A stretch of 64,000 bases of DNA from Pelecanus crispus (taxonomy: Eukaryota > Chordata > Aves > Pelecaniformes > Pelecanidae): positions 3,472,001 through 3,536,000 of the forward strand of contig NC_134662.1 of NCBI RefSeq assembly GCF_030463565.1, written 5' to 3'. The notes under the pieces are model-generated. The model saw only the letters and a program-made list of their open reading frames with translations, was not told where the DNA came from and searched no databases. The translations under genes and the position numbers were made by a program. This document shows, in pieces, positions 1 to 11,728 of this stretch. Every line of letters begins with the position of its first letter. Position 1 is the stretch's first letter.

Positions 1-601
1 TCTTGACACTGCAGTAAGGACAGCCCAAACCTCCATTCCTAAGGAGTTCATCCAACCAGAGACAGGTAAGCATGAGCACATTGCATACCAGTTTTGAACC
101 GATTCTAGTTGTCAAGTCTTTCTTTTCCTACACTCAGAAGCCTAAGGATACAGTTCAGAACACATGCTGTTCAGCTGTCTCAGAAGAGGCACATGGAAGA
201 CACCTCACCGGGTTCATTAAACTGCTTCAACCCAGGCAGGTTGGACAGGATGGAAGCTGCCTTTTTGCAATTAAAGAAAGCTTTCTAGGGGACCTTAGTC
301 TTTTCCTGCATTCAGGGAGCAGCAGCACTCAAGAGTGGGAAGGGTGGAACCAAAACAGTGAGAAAATGAGCTCTTCAGACAGAGGGAGCTGCTGGGACTC
401 GTTACTGTGCTGTGAGGAATGATAAAGAGCTTTCTCTGGGAGAACAGAGAGCATGAACCAAAACTGACAGGAGAGCAGAAGAGAGCAATCACTTCCAGCT
501 ACATGCCAAGACGGCAGAAAAGCTGCAGCTCAGAGACAAAATTCATTGGAGGGGGAAGCCAGTTTGCATGCTCTAGCTTGTTCTTTCATCTCTTTTCTTA
601 C
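1..601 (-). other. partial last intron of NCLN
   Basis: This stretch lies immediately downstream of the exon 12 splice donor (GTAAGA, minus strand, ending at 596-601). I see no further nicalin exon, repeat or other gene here, so it is read as intron, with the terminal exon or exons beyond the window edge. Confidence 0.7.
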
Positions 602-3600
602 CGTTTGTCTGCCTTCACATGATGCTGTTTGACATCCTTCAGGTAGCGACCCATATAATATTCTAAGGTGTTGAGGAAGGTGCTGTCTTTATCAATCAGC
701 TGGGCAGCCCTGGGCTGACTGCTCAGCCAGTCCATCACTGATTCTATTTGCTCCTGCTGGATCTGCTGCAGAAAAATACCAAAGAAAGGGAGTCAACCAC
801 ACATATGCCAAGACCAGACCTCTCTCCCAGACTCTTGATTCCTTCTTCCCACAGGTCACAAAAATGCACTGTGCTCACCATCTGATCCGTGAAGATCTGC
901 AGATCTGCAGGTGCTCCCTGCAAGGGAAAAAAAATAACCCAGGCTATTGGTGAGAGCAAGCTTGGTCGGGCAGGACAAATCTGGCTAGCACTGCACAATG
1001 GGCAGCTCTTACCTTGTCTGTTAGGTTGTAGATGACCCTTGTCAAAGCCTCAGCAATGATCCTAGTATTCCTGGTTAGTGCCTTAGTGTCTATTCGTGCC
1101 CTAAAGCAAAAGAGGGGATTATGAATCCGTCAATGGGATCACCTTCCCCTCGAAACCACCCTTTTTCACTGCATCAAGCATGAGCCTGAATCCAGAGCCC
1201 AACTCCCAGGGGTTTTGCACCCATCCTCTGACCATCAGAACAGCACAAGCAGTCGCAAGGCCAATTTGCGTTTACAGGCTAGATTTCAGCTGCAGCCTTC
1301 CCTAAGGCCTCTAACCTCCTATCCATGATGCTGTTGCGCAGGCTGTCCCGGTGGCTCTCCAGATGGGAGATGGTGAATGCTGGCAAGCGTCGGATCGCAA
1401 AACGCTCATGCTCCCATGCCAGCATGTCCTCAGCCAAGTTTATCTTCTTGTGCACCATGGAAAACTTCACCTCTGGGAACTGGCTGGCAACAACCTGAGA
1501 GAAAGGACAAACCATCCAGGGTGTCATGCTGCCCACTGCATAGTCCCATCTTACACTGCCCAGACCACCTAGATGCATTTTTTTTGTGTGTGTGTTCCAG
1601 AAGGTAAATACATTTCCATCTGTAAGGTGCAGTTACTGCCATTAAAAAACTGTTTTAATGTCAAGAAAACCTGTTTTAATGTCACTACAGGGTAGCTTTT
1701 GCAAGCAGCAAGCCATAAGGAAGTGCAGTGGAAAATGCAGCAGATCTAGTCTGCTTCATTTGGGACTGTGGCATGAGGATTTATCTGCACTTCAAATCAA
1801 GTGACTGTACAAAATACATGAAATATTTCAATGGCACACCCTTTCTTCACGTCTTCCTTCCTTCCTCTCTTGGAGAGCTGCAGCTCCCCACAGTAAGTCC
1901 CAAGTTCCCATCTACCTAAAATGCTTTTCATTACCATCTCCAGTTCCCTCAGAAACGCGTGCTGCAAGGTCCCCTCCTTGGGAGGCTTTGAGACATGGAG
2001 ATGAAGGCTATTGCCTCGGCCCAGAGTATCAAGACAGAGAACAAATGCTACGTTGTCCTGCAGCAGGCTGGAATCTGGAACAGAAAAATCCAAACCTTTA
2101 TTGCTATGTTTTGTGCTGGGATTTCCATCCCCAAAAAGCAAGGCCCACACAAGGAGATTCTCACAGGAGGGCTGACATACGAGACACTTGACACAATCCT
2201 ATTAACAGAGGCCTTGCCACAGAACATGCTGGAATGCCAGCCCCTTACTCACCAGTGTGGTCCAAATTGTCTTCCAGCCACCGCTTGGTTCCTTGATAAT
2301 TAAACTTGCCACCTCCGGATGCAAAGAACAGCAAGTTATACCTGCCCATCAAAGAAGACAGAAAAGTGTTAGCCTGCTGCACTCCGTGGCTACAGAACTC
2401 CTTTACTCAGCCTTGGAGGTGTGGTGGCATCACAACAGCTAGCACCCGACATTCAAGGCAAACTGTCCATCAACAAACGCTTCCTACATGCCACATACTA
2501 AGGTAATGGCAGGACAGGAGTAAAGGGGGGGAGTTTCCAGTGCTTGAGTATGGAATCTACTTCCCACACCATTCCCTCCACTTGTCCCTGAGCTTGAGCA
2601 GAGCTACAGCAAGGAAACCAAAGGAAGGAGCTTGGCCATTAACAGCAGCTGTACTCGGAGGGAAGCAAAACAGAGCAAAGTAGAAGACTGCTTGTAACAC
2701 TCTACAGGTCCGGAGCAAAAGGCCTTCTTATCTGATCTCAGCTACACACATTCAACCAAGAATAGGGCAGTTTCTTACGCAGCATGGGTACGTCTGTAGG
2801 TGTAGAGCCGGGAAAACAGCCTGGCTAGTTCCAGTAGCACTGAGATACCGCTGCCATTGGAGTCAGCACCGTGTGACAGCCACTGCGGGATGAAGCGGGA
2901 CAGAGACAAGGTGACAACCCTACACTTACTCTCATGTACCAGAACAGCCTTCAAGATAGCACACCACCACGCTCCACTTATAACTGCCCCATGTCTTTAA
3001 GGCCAAGAAAAAAACATAGGGGCAGAGGCCACATGGGAAAAAAGACAGGAACACACAAACAGGAACAGAGAGTTGCAGGAAGAAAGAATACTCACCGGAG
3101 CCACTCCAAAAGAATCATAGTGGGCAACTATCACAACAGTGGGCAGGTCTTCTCCACCCAGCCCCGTAAGCCTTCCCTGCAGAGGAAAGAGGTCGGTGTC
3201 GCTTGGCATCACCCTTTGTGCGCCTGTACAAAGACAGCCTGACTTCTACACACCTACTGAGTCTGCAGTGGCCTCAGTCCTGAGGACTTCAGATACCTGG
3301 CTGAGACTCCCCTGACTTCCCCTGTCAGCACAAATATCTGATGAAGTCCCACTAAAAGGCGGCATCCCATCAGTGTTACCAGTTTGAATCCAAATACACA
3401 ACTCACCTCCACGCTGGGTATGAGCCAGTCATTGATGGCTTTGCTTTGAGCCCCGCTGGTCACCATCTGGAAGCCATTGGCAGTTGCCGTGTGCAGCAGA
3501 ACTAGAACAAAAAAAAAAAAATTACACCTGGGAAAGTTTCGTCCCTTTTTTTCCCTTGCTAACTGAGCTCTGGAGAGACCAGCTTTAAACCATTTAAGCC

Positions 3601-6600
3601 CTTTCACTTGTCCCTTTTGTCTATGCATTGACACAGAATCCTGGTGACCGTGCATTTCCATTCTGTCCTGAAATCCCAATATTTTGAGCTGGCTAGAACA
3701 AAACCTTTTCTCCAGCAGTCTTAAAGTTAATCACAAGCAGCAGGTCAGTAAGAGAGTAAAGCTATTTACAGAGCAATACATGGAAGCACTGAACTGACTG
3801 GTGGTCAGAAAAAAAGCTTCAGCTTCCACCAACACACTGTAGTCACTTAACATCTTCAATGTCGTTTTTAACTTGAGTTTTGCTTTCTATCTTACTTGCA
3901 ACAGTGTAAAGCTGAAAACTGACTCCGTGAAACTGTATTTCCAAATATAGTCAAGTAATACTCTCTCTTATACTATGTTTTTCTTCCATTAAATCTCAAA
4001 GCACCTTAAAGACAGAATAAACACGAAGGCAACAGAACACCGGTTCGTGGTGCATATGACGCAGCAGACTGCTCCCAGAGGTGGGATCAGGACTGTCTTC
4101 CTCTAAGCCTTTCCCCCCCTTGTCAGAACTCACCTTCTGCAGCCGAGGCAGAACCCTGGGACGCAGAAGCAGCCCGCGTTTGTTCATAGATAGACAGCAG
4201 CTCTTCATCTTCCACTGCAAAGTAGACTGGCACAATAGTTTCCATAGCAAGCATTTCCGGCTCTATCTCCATGAATTGCTGAGGATTTAAGTGAGACACA
4301 AACTTAGCATCTCCTAAACATGCAAGAGGGCAGAAAAAAAGTAACAACCAAAGCAGAGACAGAAAGGCAAGTTTTAAAATTAGAATATGATTTGTTGTGC
4401 ATTACAACAGGAGCTTTTAGTCCTACAGCAACCCAAGCCTGTCTGTCTCTCTCAAATACATCTCCCATCGGAAGAGAAAGGGAACGTTGGGTTTTTTTAC
4501 CCTTACAACATCCTGTGGGACAGAAGAGATAGATCGCGGCAAGATGATCACCACAGCACCAGCTGACTGGCGGAGAGCCTTCTGGTACTGCTCATAGGAG
4601 AAATCCGCCAGCCGCATCATGACACAGCGGCGGCTCAGGACGTCTGCTTCTACAGTGCGGGCTTCTGTGTTAAGCACTGCACTCCTGGTGCCTGTGAGGA
4701 GAGAACAGCAAGAGGTTTTGTAAGCGATTTCATCGCATCCCCTTTGCTTGAGCCTAGCTCCTTCTCAGAACAGTCTTGGTGACAGTCTGCTGAACTTCAG
4801 AGCAGCCACAACCTGCAGAAAGCTACGTTCATCCCTTCCCCCTTGTCCAAGAAGGAACAGAGATCTGTTTTGTGCCTGCATCCATCAGACCAACATCTGT
4901 GCAGCCATGTCCTGCCAGGCTCCCCTTACTCCAGCACTACCCAGCCTCAACCACCTTCCAGTCTACCTCCCACCACGACCATGCTGGCTACCCGTTTGCT
5001 CGCCTGCACCTTACACCTGGCAATACACGCGGAGAAAGCCTGGCCTCCTGCTACGCAGCCTACTGCAGCCTCCAGCTGTAGGCTCGTGTCTGCAAGCAGA
5101 GGATGCAAGCTGTGCAGAACCACTTTGTGAAAGGACGCAGGGGGTACCATGCCCATCCAAGGGCTCTTCTAGCTCGCCCACTGGGATGTTTCTGCGGCTG
5201 AGAAAATTATAAATGAGCAGGCTGCTTCCTCTTACTGCTCGCTCTCTCCTACTCTTAGTTTCAGCGTATCAAATTCCCCACATGAAAATGCAATCCTTTG
5301 GGAGAACAGCAGTCTGGAGGCTTGCCAGCAGCTCCAGCATTTTCCAAGAGAAGACCACAAGGACATCTTGTATAAATAGAGACATTCAAATCTACCTTAC
5401 AATTTGTAATGCTCCAAATCCAATTTCTTCTTCTATAACAACTCTGGTACCTATATCAAAGACTTCATCACCCTGAGTGCCCAAGCAGCCAGGGAAGGAG
5501 GAAGGTGCTCCAGAAGGCATCTCAGCCTATGCCAAACAGGAGTGTCGCTAAAGGTTAAATTTAAACCTTGCTTAACTTAACTCTAACATTAGTTTGCTCT
5601 CGTCAAAGATCAAATCACCTAAACAAGAAAAACCTATACTTCCACGGCATAGTATCAGTGAGGGCTGTACACCAAGAAACAGAGTTAAGGCACGATCTAA
5701 ATTCTCCACATAGAGCTCTCACACTGTATAACAAACAAATATTAACAGCAGCCCCTGATCAGAGAAAACCCATCCATGATGGGGATAACTCTTCCACCAT
5801 TCCCAAAACAACGATGCGTAAACATAGCAAAGCATGGATCCAGAGTTCTGCTCCCAGCACAACCCTTGACACCTAAGCAGAGCAGACCCAACAGTATAAA
5901 TAGAGACATTCAAATCTACCTTACAATTTGTAATGCTCCAAATCCAATTTCTTCTTCTATAATAACTCTGGTACCTATATCAAAGACTTCATCACCCTGA
6001 GTCAGCACCCTGACAGCACAGCACAAGAAGTTGCTTTTTTGTAGTTTCTCTACAGACAACTGTTTAATAATCATTCATTTACAATCTAAATAACTCTATT
6101 CTAACAGCATTAGAGGAAGTCCAAGTTTGTTCTTCAATTGCTCTATGACCTATGTTGACAATAACTCTTCTCCCCCCTGCAAGAAAAGGCTCAGCAGCAA
6201 TCTCTATTTGGTCTTTTGGGGGAAAGAATATGAGAATCTGGAACAAATAGCTTTTATCCTGAAGGACATCTGGCCTCAGCACACACATAGAAGAGGAACA
6301 TCAGCTACCCAAAGGGGCTGGCAAGGAAGAAAGGAAATACACAATCCACCGAGCTAAAAGGCTCCAGAAAAAGAAACAGCATTAAAAGTTAATTGCAAGC
6401 ATCTTAAAAAACAATGTATGGCTTTTCAAGAGTTCACAAAATATTCCAAAATACGTTGTGAGTACTTGGCTAGAGAGAACATTCTGGCAACCAAAGTCAA
6501 AGCCAGCTGAAACACGTGCCTGCTGCCCCATTAAGCCTGCCAACAAAGATTTACCACCACAGGAGAAGAGAGATAGCTTGATACTCCCATGAGAGAGCCT

Positions 6601-7974
6601 GCCTCGGATCTAGTGAGGTTCTCAACCAGAGAGGTCTCAAGACGTGGACACCTTTTGAGAAACTGTGATGCAAGACCCCAGAAATAATTTCAGAAAATCA
6701 GAAGCCCCAGTAGCATCTGTAGTGTTTACAAAGCATGCAGGCATAGCTGGCATTTCATAACTTCTACTGATGTTTGATCTTATGAAGATCTGAAAGATCT
6801 AGAGACCAAGCCTCATGGACAGTACAGTATAAGTGTGGGGCTGTAGTGCTGGACTGTTAACAGAAGTCTGAAACTCAGGCCACAAAACAGACAGCAGGAA
6901 GAGTCACTCATGGACAGAACACATGCCCTGATCTGGAATAAAATATCTATAGAAGACTCAGAAACAACACTTGATTCCGGGTTAGTGAGTACAGGGGGGT
7001 GGAGGCTAAGGGTTACAACACTTCAATGCTTCACAGAACAGGTTGCGTTTCTGACTCAAAGAAAGGTGTTGCACAATCGGCGGCCTAGAAGCAACAGAAC
7101 AGAGGAACTGGAGGTCAATCGTAATGTGAAAGAAGAACTGCAAAAGAAAGGACTCTCAAATGAGGAGACGCTGGAGCTATAGACACTGCTAATTGAGACT
7201 GAAGAGCGAAGAACCAACCTGTCAATAGAGAAGTCAAAGGCAAGAGAACAAAACTGAGCTCACATCCAAGTTCCCCAGGATGCGAGAGGGCTGCAGCTGG
7301 ACTGCTCAAAACACAGGGGGTTTGGCCCGCAGACAGGAGCCTGCGAGGACACAGCAGGGTCCCTGGGCACCTCCAGGTCACCATGCGGGAGCTCTCGGCA
7401 CCCTCCTGCTCCTGCTGAGACTGGGCAGTAAAGCTCGGCCAGACGGGACCCACCTACAGCCTCCCTGGGGCCGGGGCCCGGCCGCAGCCTCACAGGGCCC
7501 TCCGAGCTCTCCTGCAGCCTCCCCAGGGCCTGGGCCCGGTTGCAGCCTCGCAGGGCCCTCCGAGCTCTCCTGCAGCCTCCGAGCTCTCCTGCAGCCTCCC
7601 CGGGCCGGGTCGCCCTCCCCGGGCCGCCTGCAGCTTCGCGGCCTACCCTGGGCCCCTCCCCGGGGTCGGGGCTCTTCCCAGGGCCCCATCGGCCCCGAAG
7701 GGAGCCGCTCTCGGGACTCGCCCTCCCGGAGGACCGAGGCCTGGCGCAGGCCGGTGGCCCAACCGCGCCCGGCCGGGCCGTGCCGTCTCTCACCGTAGGG
7801 CTGCCCGCCCAGCTCGTACTGCTGCATGCGGTAGACCGTGAACTCATGGGCGGCCTCGGCGGCGGGCGGCGGGCCCAGGAGCAGCAGCACGGCGGGCACG
7901 AAGAGCAGGAAGCTGAGCGGCAGGCACGAAGCCTTCAGCACCGACTCCAGCACCTCGCCCGCCTCCTCCAGCAT
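602..7974 (-). CDS. NCLN: nicalin (12 of about 13 coding exons; 3' end outside window)
   Basis: Nicalin is an ER type I membrane protein with an aminopeptidase-like lumenal fold. With NOMO and TMEM147 it forms the complex that assists multipass membrane-protein insertion. Twelve exons join in frame on the minus strand: 7794-7974, 4501-4691, 4134-4278, 3407-3501, 3096-3176, 2779-2882, 2253-2341, 1935-2074, 1316-1494, 1013-1100, 879-917 and 602-765. They total 1496 nt, about 498 residues, and track human NCLN nearly residue for residue from the N-terminus [15 protein letters not shown] through [13 protein letters not shown] and [14 protein letters not shown] to HVKADK. All junctions are GT-AG. 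An N-terminal hydrophobic signal/anchor lies at about residues 14-36. The roughly 65 C-terminal residues containing the transmembrane helix must lie to the left of the window. The start codon at 7974 sits in a CpG island and is the conserved MLEE start. Intron 1 (3.1 kb) is the only long intron. Identification is secure. Confidence 0.97.
5370..5478 (-). repeat. 109-bp duplicated segment, copy 1
   Basis: This copy matches 5894-6002 over 109 bp with a single difference (C at 5439 versus T at 5963). On the minus strand each copy holds a 72-nt open stretch flanked by CTCAG and GTAAGG that reads [18 protein letters not shown] followed by FGALQI, so it looks like a small exon. I do not recognise the peptide. 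Direct duplication of a non-coding intron piece is the alternative. Confidence 0.85.
5894..6002 (-). repeat. 109-bp duplicated segment, copy 2
   Basis: This is the second copy of the segment at 5370-5478, in the same orientation, with 415 bp of unrelated sequence between the two. The only difference turns a Val codon into an Ile codon in the open minus-strand reading. The exon-like AG and GT borders are kept in both copies. Confidence 0.85.
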
Positions 7975-8620
7975 CGCCGCGGCCCCGGCCCCGCCGCTAC
8001 GGCCTGGCTCCACCGGCACGCACGGCACGCACGGCGCGGCACGCGCGGCACGCACCGCCCGCGGGCTGCCGGGAGCTGTAGTTCGGCCGCCGCCGCAAGG
8101 CACGCTGGGAGTTGTAGTCGCGGCAGCCCCGGGCGGCGGCGCTACCCCTCTGCCTGGCCGGCAGGGGGCGCTCCGCCCCGCAGCGGCCGTGTAAGCGGCT
8201 GCGGCCCGGCCGGGCCTGCGGCTCCCGCACCGGCGGCCCGCCCGGTGCCGGCCCCTGCCCCGCGGCGCTGGCGGCCTTCCCCAGCGCTCCCTGCCGCCGC
8301 TCTCCGCGCCGGGCGGGCAGGCAGGGCTCTCCGCACCGACCGCAAGGCGCTGACCGCCACGGCAGTAGGAACTGGGAACCGAACCCGCGGAGTCATGGCA
8401 CGCCTCGCCGGAGAGCGCCGGCGAGAGCGCCCGGGGCCGGGGCCGGCGCAGCCCCTGCGGCCTCCGGCTGCGCCGCCCCGGGAAAGGGACCGGGGCCGGG
8501 GGCTCCGGCTGTCCCGGGCCTACCGGGGATGTCGGCATGCTCCCGCACGCCCGGGCACAGAGGGGCTGGCGGCGAGGCCCTGGGCCCAGCAGCGAGCGGG
8601 GTCCCAGCCCAGGGGCGCGC
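7200..8620. promoter_or_regulatory. CpG island at the NCLN 5' end
   Basis: This is dense CpG sequence surrounding NCLN exon 1 and running up to the 19-bp minisatellite. Very long open reading frames on both strands here are a product of high GC content and are not counted as genes. The extent is judged by eye. Confidence 0.7.
8069..8119 (-). promoter_or_regulatory. NCLN core promoter with two ZNF143/THAP11-type elements
   Basis: About 100-150 bp upstream of the NCLN start codon, the minus strand carries ACTACAACTCCCAGCGTGCC (within 8095-8118). This is a close match to the ACTACAAYTCCCAG-type element bound by ZNF143/THAP11 in many housekeeping promoters. A second half-like copy, AACTACAGCTCCC, lies at 8071-8083. 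There is no TATA box and the region is a CpG island, in keeping with a ubiquitous gene. Binding is inferred from the motif only. Confidence 0.55.
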
Positions 8621-8629
8621 TGAGCTGGC

Positions 8630-9297
8630 AGCCCTGTCCCGTACCGGCTGCCCTGTCCCGTACCGGCCGCCCTGTCCCGTACCGGCAGCCCTGTCCCGTA
8701 CCGGCCGCCCTGTCCCATACGGGCCGCCCTGTCCCGTACCGGCAGCCCTGTCCCGTACCGGCCGCCCTGTCCTGTACCGGCCGCCCTGTCCCGTACCGGC
8801 TGCCCTGTCCCGTACCGGCAGCCCTGTCCCGTACCGGCAGCCCTGTCCTGCCCCGGCCGCCCCATCCCGTACCAGCAGCCCTGTCCCGTACCGGCAGCCC
8901 TGTCCCGTACCGGCTGCCCTGTCCCGTACCGGCAGCCCTGTCCCGTACCGGCTGCCCTGTCCCGTACCTGCAGCCCTGTCCTGTACCGGCTGCCCTGTCC
9001 CATACCGGCCGCCCTGTCCTGTACCGGCCGCCCTGTCCCGTACCAGCAGCCCTGTCCCATACGGGCCGCTCTGTCCCGTACCGGCTGCCCTGTCCCGTAC
9101 CGGCCGCCCTGTCCCGTACCGGCAGCCCTGTCCTGCCCCGGCCGCCCCATCCCGTACCAGCAGCCCTGTCCCGTACCAGCAGCCCTGTCCCGTACCGGCT
9201 GCCCTGTCCCGTACCGGCTGCTTGTCCTGTACCAGCTGCCCTGCCCCGTACCGGCAGCCCTGTCCCGTACGGGCTGCCCTGTCCCGTACCGGCCGCC
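8630..9297. repeat. 19-bp minisatellite, about 35 copies
   Basis: Tandem units of the form CCCTGTCCCGTACCGGCNG repeat every 19 bp over about 670 bp. The variable position yields CAG, CTG or CCG joints, with scattered CCCATACGG and CCTGCCCCGG variants. One variant block (starting near 8844 and again near 9129) recurs 285 bp apart, exactly 15 units, so part of the array was itself duplicated. Because 19 is not a multiple of three and the unit lacks stops, all frames stay open. The array lies between the NCLN CpG island and the putative S1PR4 polyadenylation signal. Confidence 0.95.
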
Positions 9298-9436
9298 TCG
9301 GTGCCTCCCTTGGCGGTATCAGACCTCCCGCTCTGCCCTGAGCAGGCCCCTTGCCAATGGGACCAGCCAGCGGGTACCTGACCTGCAGGCAGATAAAATC
9401 ATAGCAAATCAAGCAGGGTCTTTCTTATCACCTAGA

Positions 9437-9442
9437 TTTATT
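9437..9442 (-). terminator. putative polyadenylation signal of S1PR4
   Basis: AATAAA occurs on the minus strand here. It is the only canonical hexamer I found between the S1PR4 stop codon and the minisatellite. Use by S1PR4 would give a 3' UTR of about 2.3 kb. Confidence 0.45.
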
Positions 9443-11728
9443 GCCATGGGCTGGAAGCTCAGCCCCTCCTGCTGAGGGGCGCGGCCAGTGGGTTTTAAGT
9501 CGCCAGGAGCTTCTCCTCCGCAGGGCTTGGGTGGCTTTGGCCTCCTTGTATGGTGAGAGGAGGCGTTTGGGTGCTGCTGTGATTTTTCACGTGGTTAGGG
9601 AATAGAAGAGCAGGAGTCTGAGGTGCAAGCTGGCAGTGCCTTCTGGGCCCCACTGCATCTCGATCATACCCAGGCAGGAATTGGGGCTATTTTGGAGCCA
9701 GCCACTTTCCCTAGCACAGAACAATCCTCTTGGTACCAGGGATGAAGCCTGGCCCCAGTGAATTCCTGCACCCTGCAGGCCTGGCAGGTGGGCGGTGGCG
9801 TGCCCCCAGCCCTGCGCAAGCAGGCGTTCTGCGCATGCTGTTGGTTCCTTGGGTGCTGCTTGACCCGTCACGGCCCCAGCCCTGCTGCAAAGCTCTCCAA
9901 GCCCTGCAAAAGCCTCTGCTGGCCCCAGCCAGCCGTGCCCCGGGAGCAGTCCCCCCCACCAACCTCACGCAGCACAGCTCTGCCTGCCCGCGGAAATGTT
10001 TCTGCTGCCAGCTGGGCTGCGTCCATGCACAACTTTGCAGCCTCTTAAGCTTCCTGCCCGTGACGTTGCAGCAGCTTGGGATCTCTCCTGCCACTTCAGA
10101 GACACCAGCCAGCAAACTGACAGGGCCGGAGGCCACAGCCACCGGACTGCCAGCTCAGGGGAGAGATGGCATGGCATTCAGAGGGGCCAGGGCAGCAGTG
10201 CTCAGCCCTGGGGCAGCAGGGAAAATCCCTATGCGACTCCTGTGAGCCCAGGCTCCTGGGGGCCTCCTCTGCTGTTGACGCTGCCCAGTTCATGGGAGGT
10301 CGGAGACCCTCAGAACATTGCCCTGGCAGAGCACAGGTGACCCTCTTCTAAGCGCTACTATATTTGGAGAACAAACATCCTAGGATCAGAGCCCTCCATT
10401 CCTTTCGCCAGCTGTGCTGAACTTCAGAAGGGCTTGGGGCAGGCTCCACCCCACTCTTGCCGGGTGATGACTCTGTTCCAGGCTGTTGAAATTATTCTCG
10501 CAAATCTGTTCTTTTGCAAACACTGTTTTCAAAAAGGTTTCTGGAAGGATGCAGCCTTTTTGGCCCAAAAAGGAAGAAGAAACAATTCCTGCTGCTTCTA
10601 TTCAGGTGTGAGCCAAACCCCAGCAGAGACAACAGAATGCAAAGCCAGCTAGAAGCTGCTGCTCAACCTTCCAGTGCCCACCACAGTGGGCACCTTCCCC
10701 TGTGTGAGGACCTTAGGACTTGGCAGATTTGCCGGAGCATGACCCACCTCTCTGGGAGGCCACAGTGCTGCGAACCCTCTGCCGTACAGGCATATGTTAC
10801 CCGAGAGGTTCAGCCAGATGGGAGCAGGCAGCTCTGCCGTGCAGGACGGCACCAGACTCCCCGGTCACCGTGGGTACCTCCTGCTGCCCGTGGAGGTGCC
10901 AGGGCTGTCGCTGGAGGTGCAGCCCCATGCCCAGAGGCATAGCAGGGCTCTTTCTTACTTCTTGCTGCCAGGCCGTAAGCACTGTCACAGCGTTTGCCCA
11001 GGCACAATGCCCAGCCTCTGCGCTCCGGTGAGGGACTGGGCTGTTGCTGCAGCCCCCTGCCATCCCCTGGCTGGTTTGTGCTGCGCTACAGGTGAGCACT
11101 TGGTTCCTGGCCAGGGGCCTCTGAGCTGCCCCACAGCTGCATACACTTCCACTTGCAAACCCAGTTGTTCTTGACTCTGCGGCAAGACATCAAGCCTGCA
11201 TGCTGTCCAGCAGCCATGCCCATCACAGCAGTTCCAGAAGGCTGTAAACTGCAGGAGAAGACTCAGGTATCGCCTCCAGCCCTGCGTGGCATGCAGGGGC
11301 AGCACTGCCAGCCCAGGCTGATCCCAAGGGGTTGGGGGTGGTCCGGTTGGGGATACCCACCCTATTCCTCATTGTGCCCCGGGGCAAAATGCCCTCATCA
11401 GGGCAGGTATGGCATCTATATACATGCACTCACAGAGCAGGGTCCACTTATAACCGAGGCACAGCCGTTGTTTCAGCAGAGCATCTGTCCCAAAATGTGC
11501 CCGTATCTTTCACTCCCATCCTAGGAGCAATGCCTGTCCCTGTGCTGCACCCACACGGAAGCAACATCCCAGTCTGAAGGGGCTGGAAAGCCTGGCCACG
11601 GTCAACAGCAGGGGTGGGGCTGCACCCGGTCAGCCTGAGCTGCGTGTAGGCTACAGTTCTGCCAGGCCAGGACCACAGCATGAGGTCCCGGTGGGCTGTC
11701 TGGCATCTCTTGCTCTCCCCGTGGCCTC
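9443..11728 (-). other. probable S1PR4 3' UTR
   Basis: This is the unique GC-rich stretch between the S1PR4 stop codon and the first downstream AATAAA. No reading frame in it looks like a protein and no interspersed repeat was recognised. Assignment as 3' UTR is inference. Confidence 0.4.

Larger units (their letters stand above)
4692..7793 (-). other. NCLN intron 1, with a duplicated 109-bp segment
   Basis: This is the single long intron of NCLN, bounded by GTGAGA at the donor and CTCACAG at the acceptor on the minus strand. It contains two nearly identical 109-bp segments (5370-5478 and 5894-6002, listed separately). Toward exon 1 there is a GC-rich part with an imperfect, roughly 60-70 bp direct repeat near 7470-7605. 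No other gene was recognised. Confidence 0.75.

Noticed and set aside
8630-9297. Possible CRISPR-like array
   Set aside because: Units are directly adjacent without unique spacers, and the genome is a vertebrate one; it is a minisatellite.
7378-9412. Very long open frames on both strands (up to about 613 codons) across the NCLN CpG island and minisatellite
   Set aside because: They arise because the 19-bp unit has no stop in any frame and the surrounding DNA is extremely GC-rich. The predicted peptides are pure repeat products (PVPAALSRTGR-type) without domain features.
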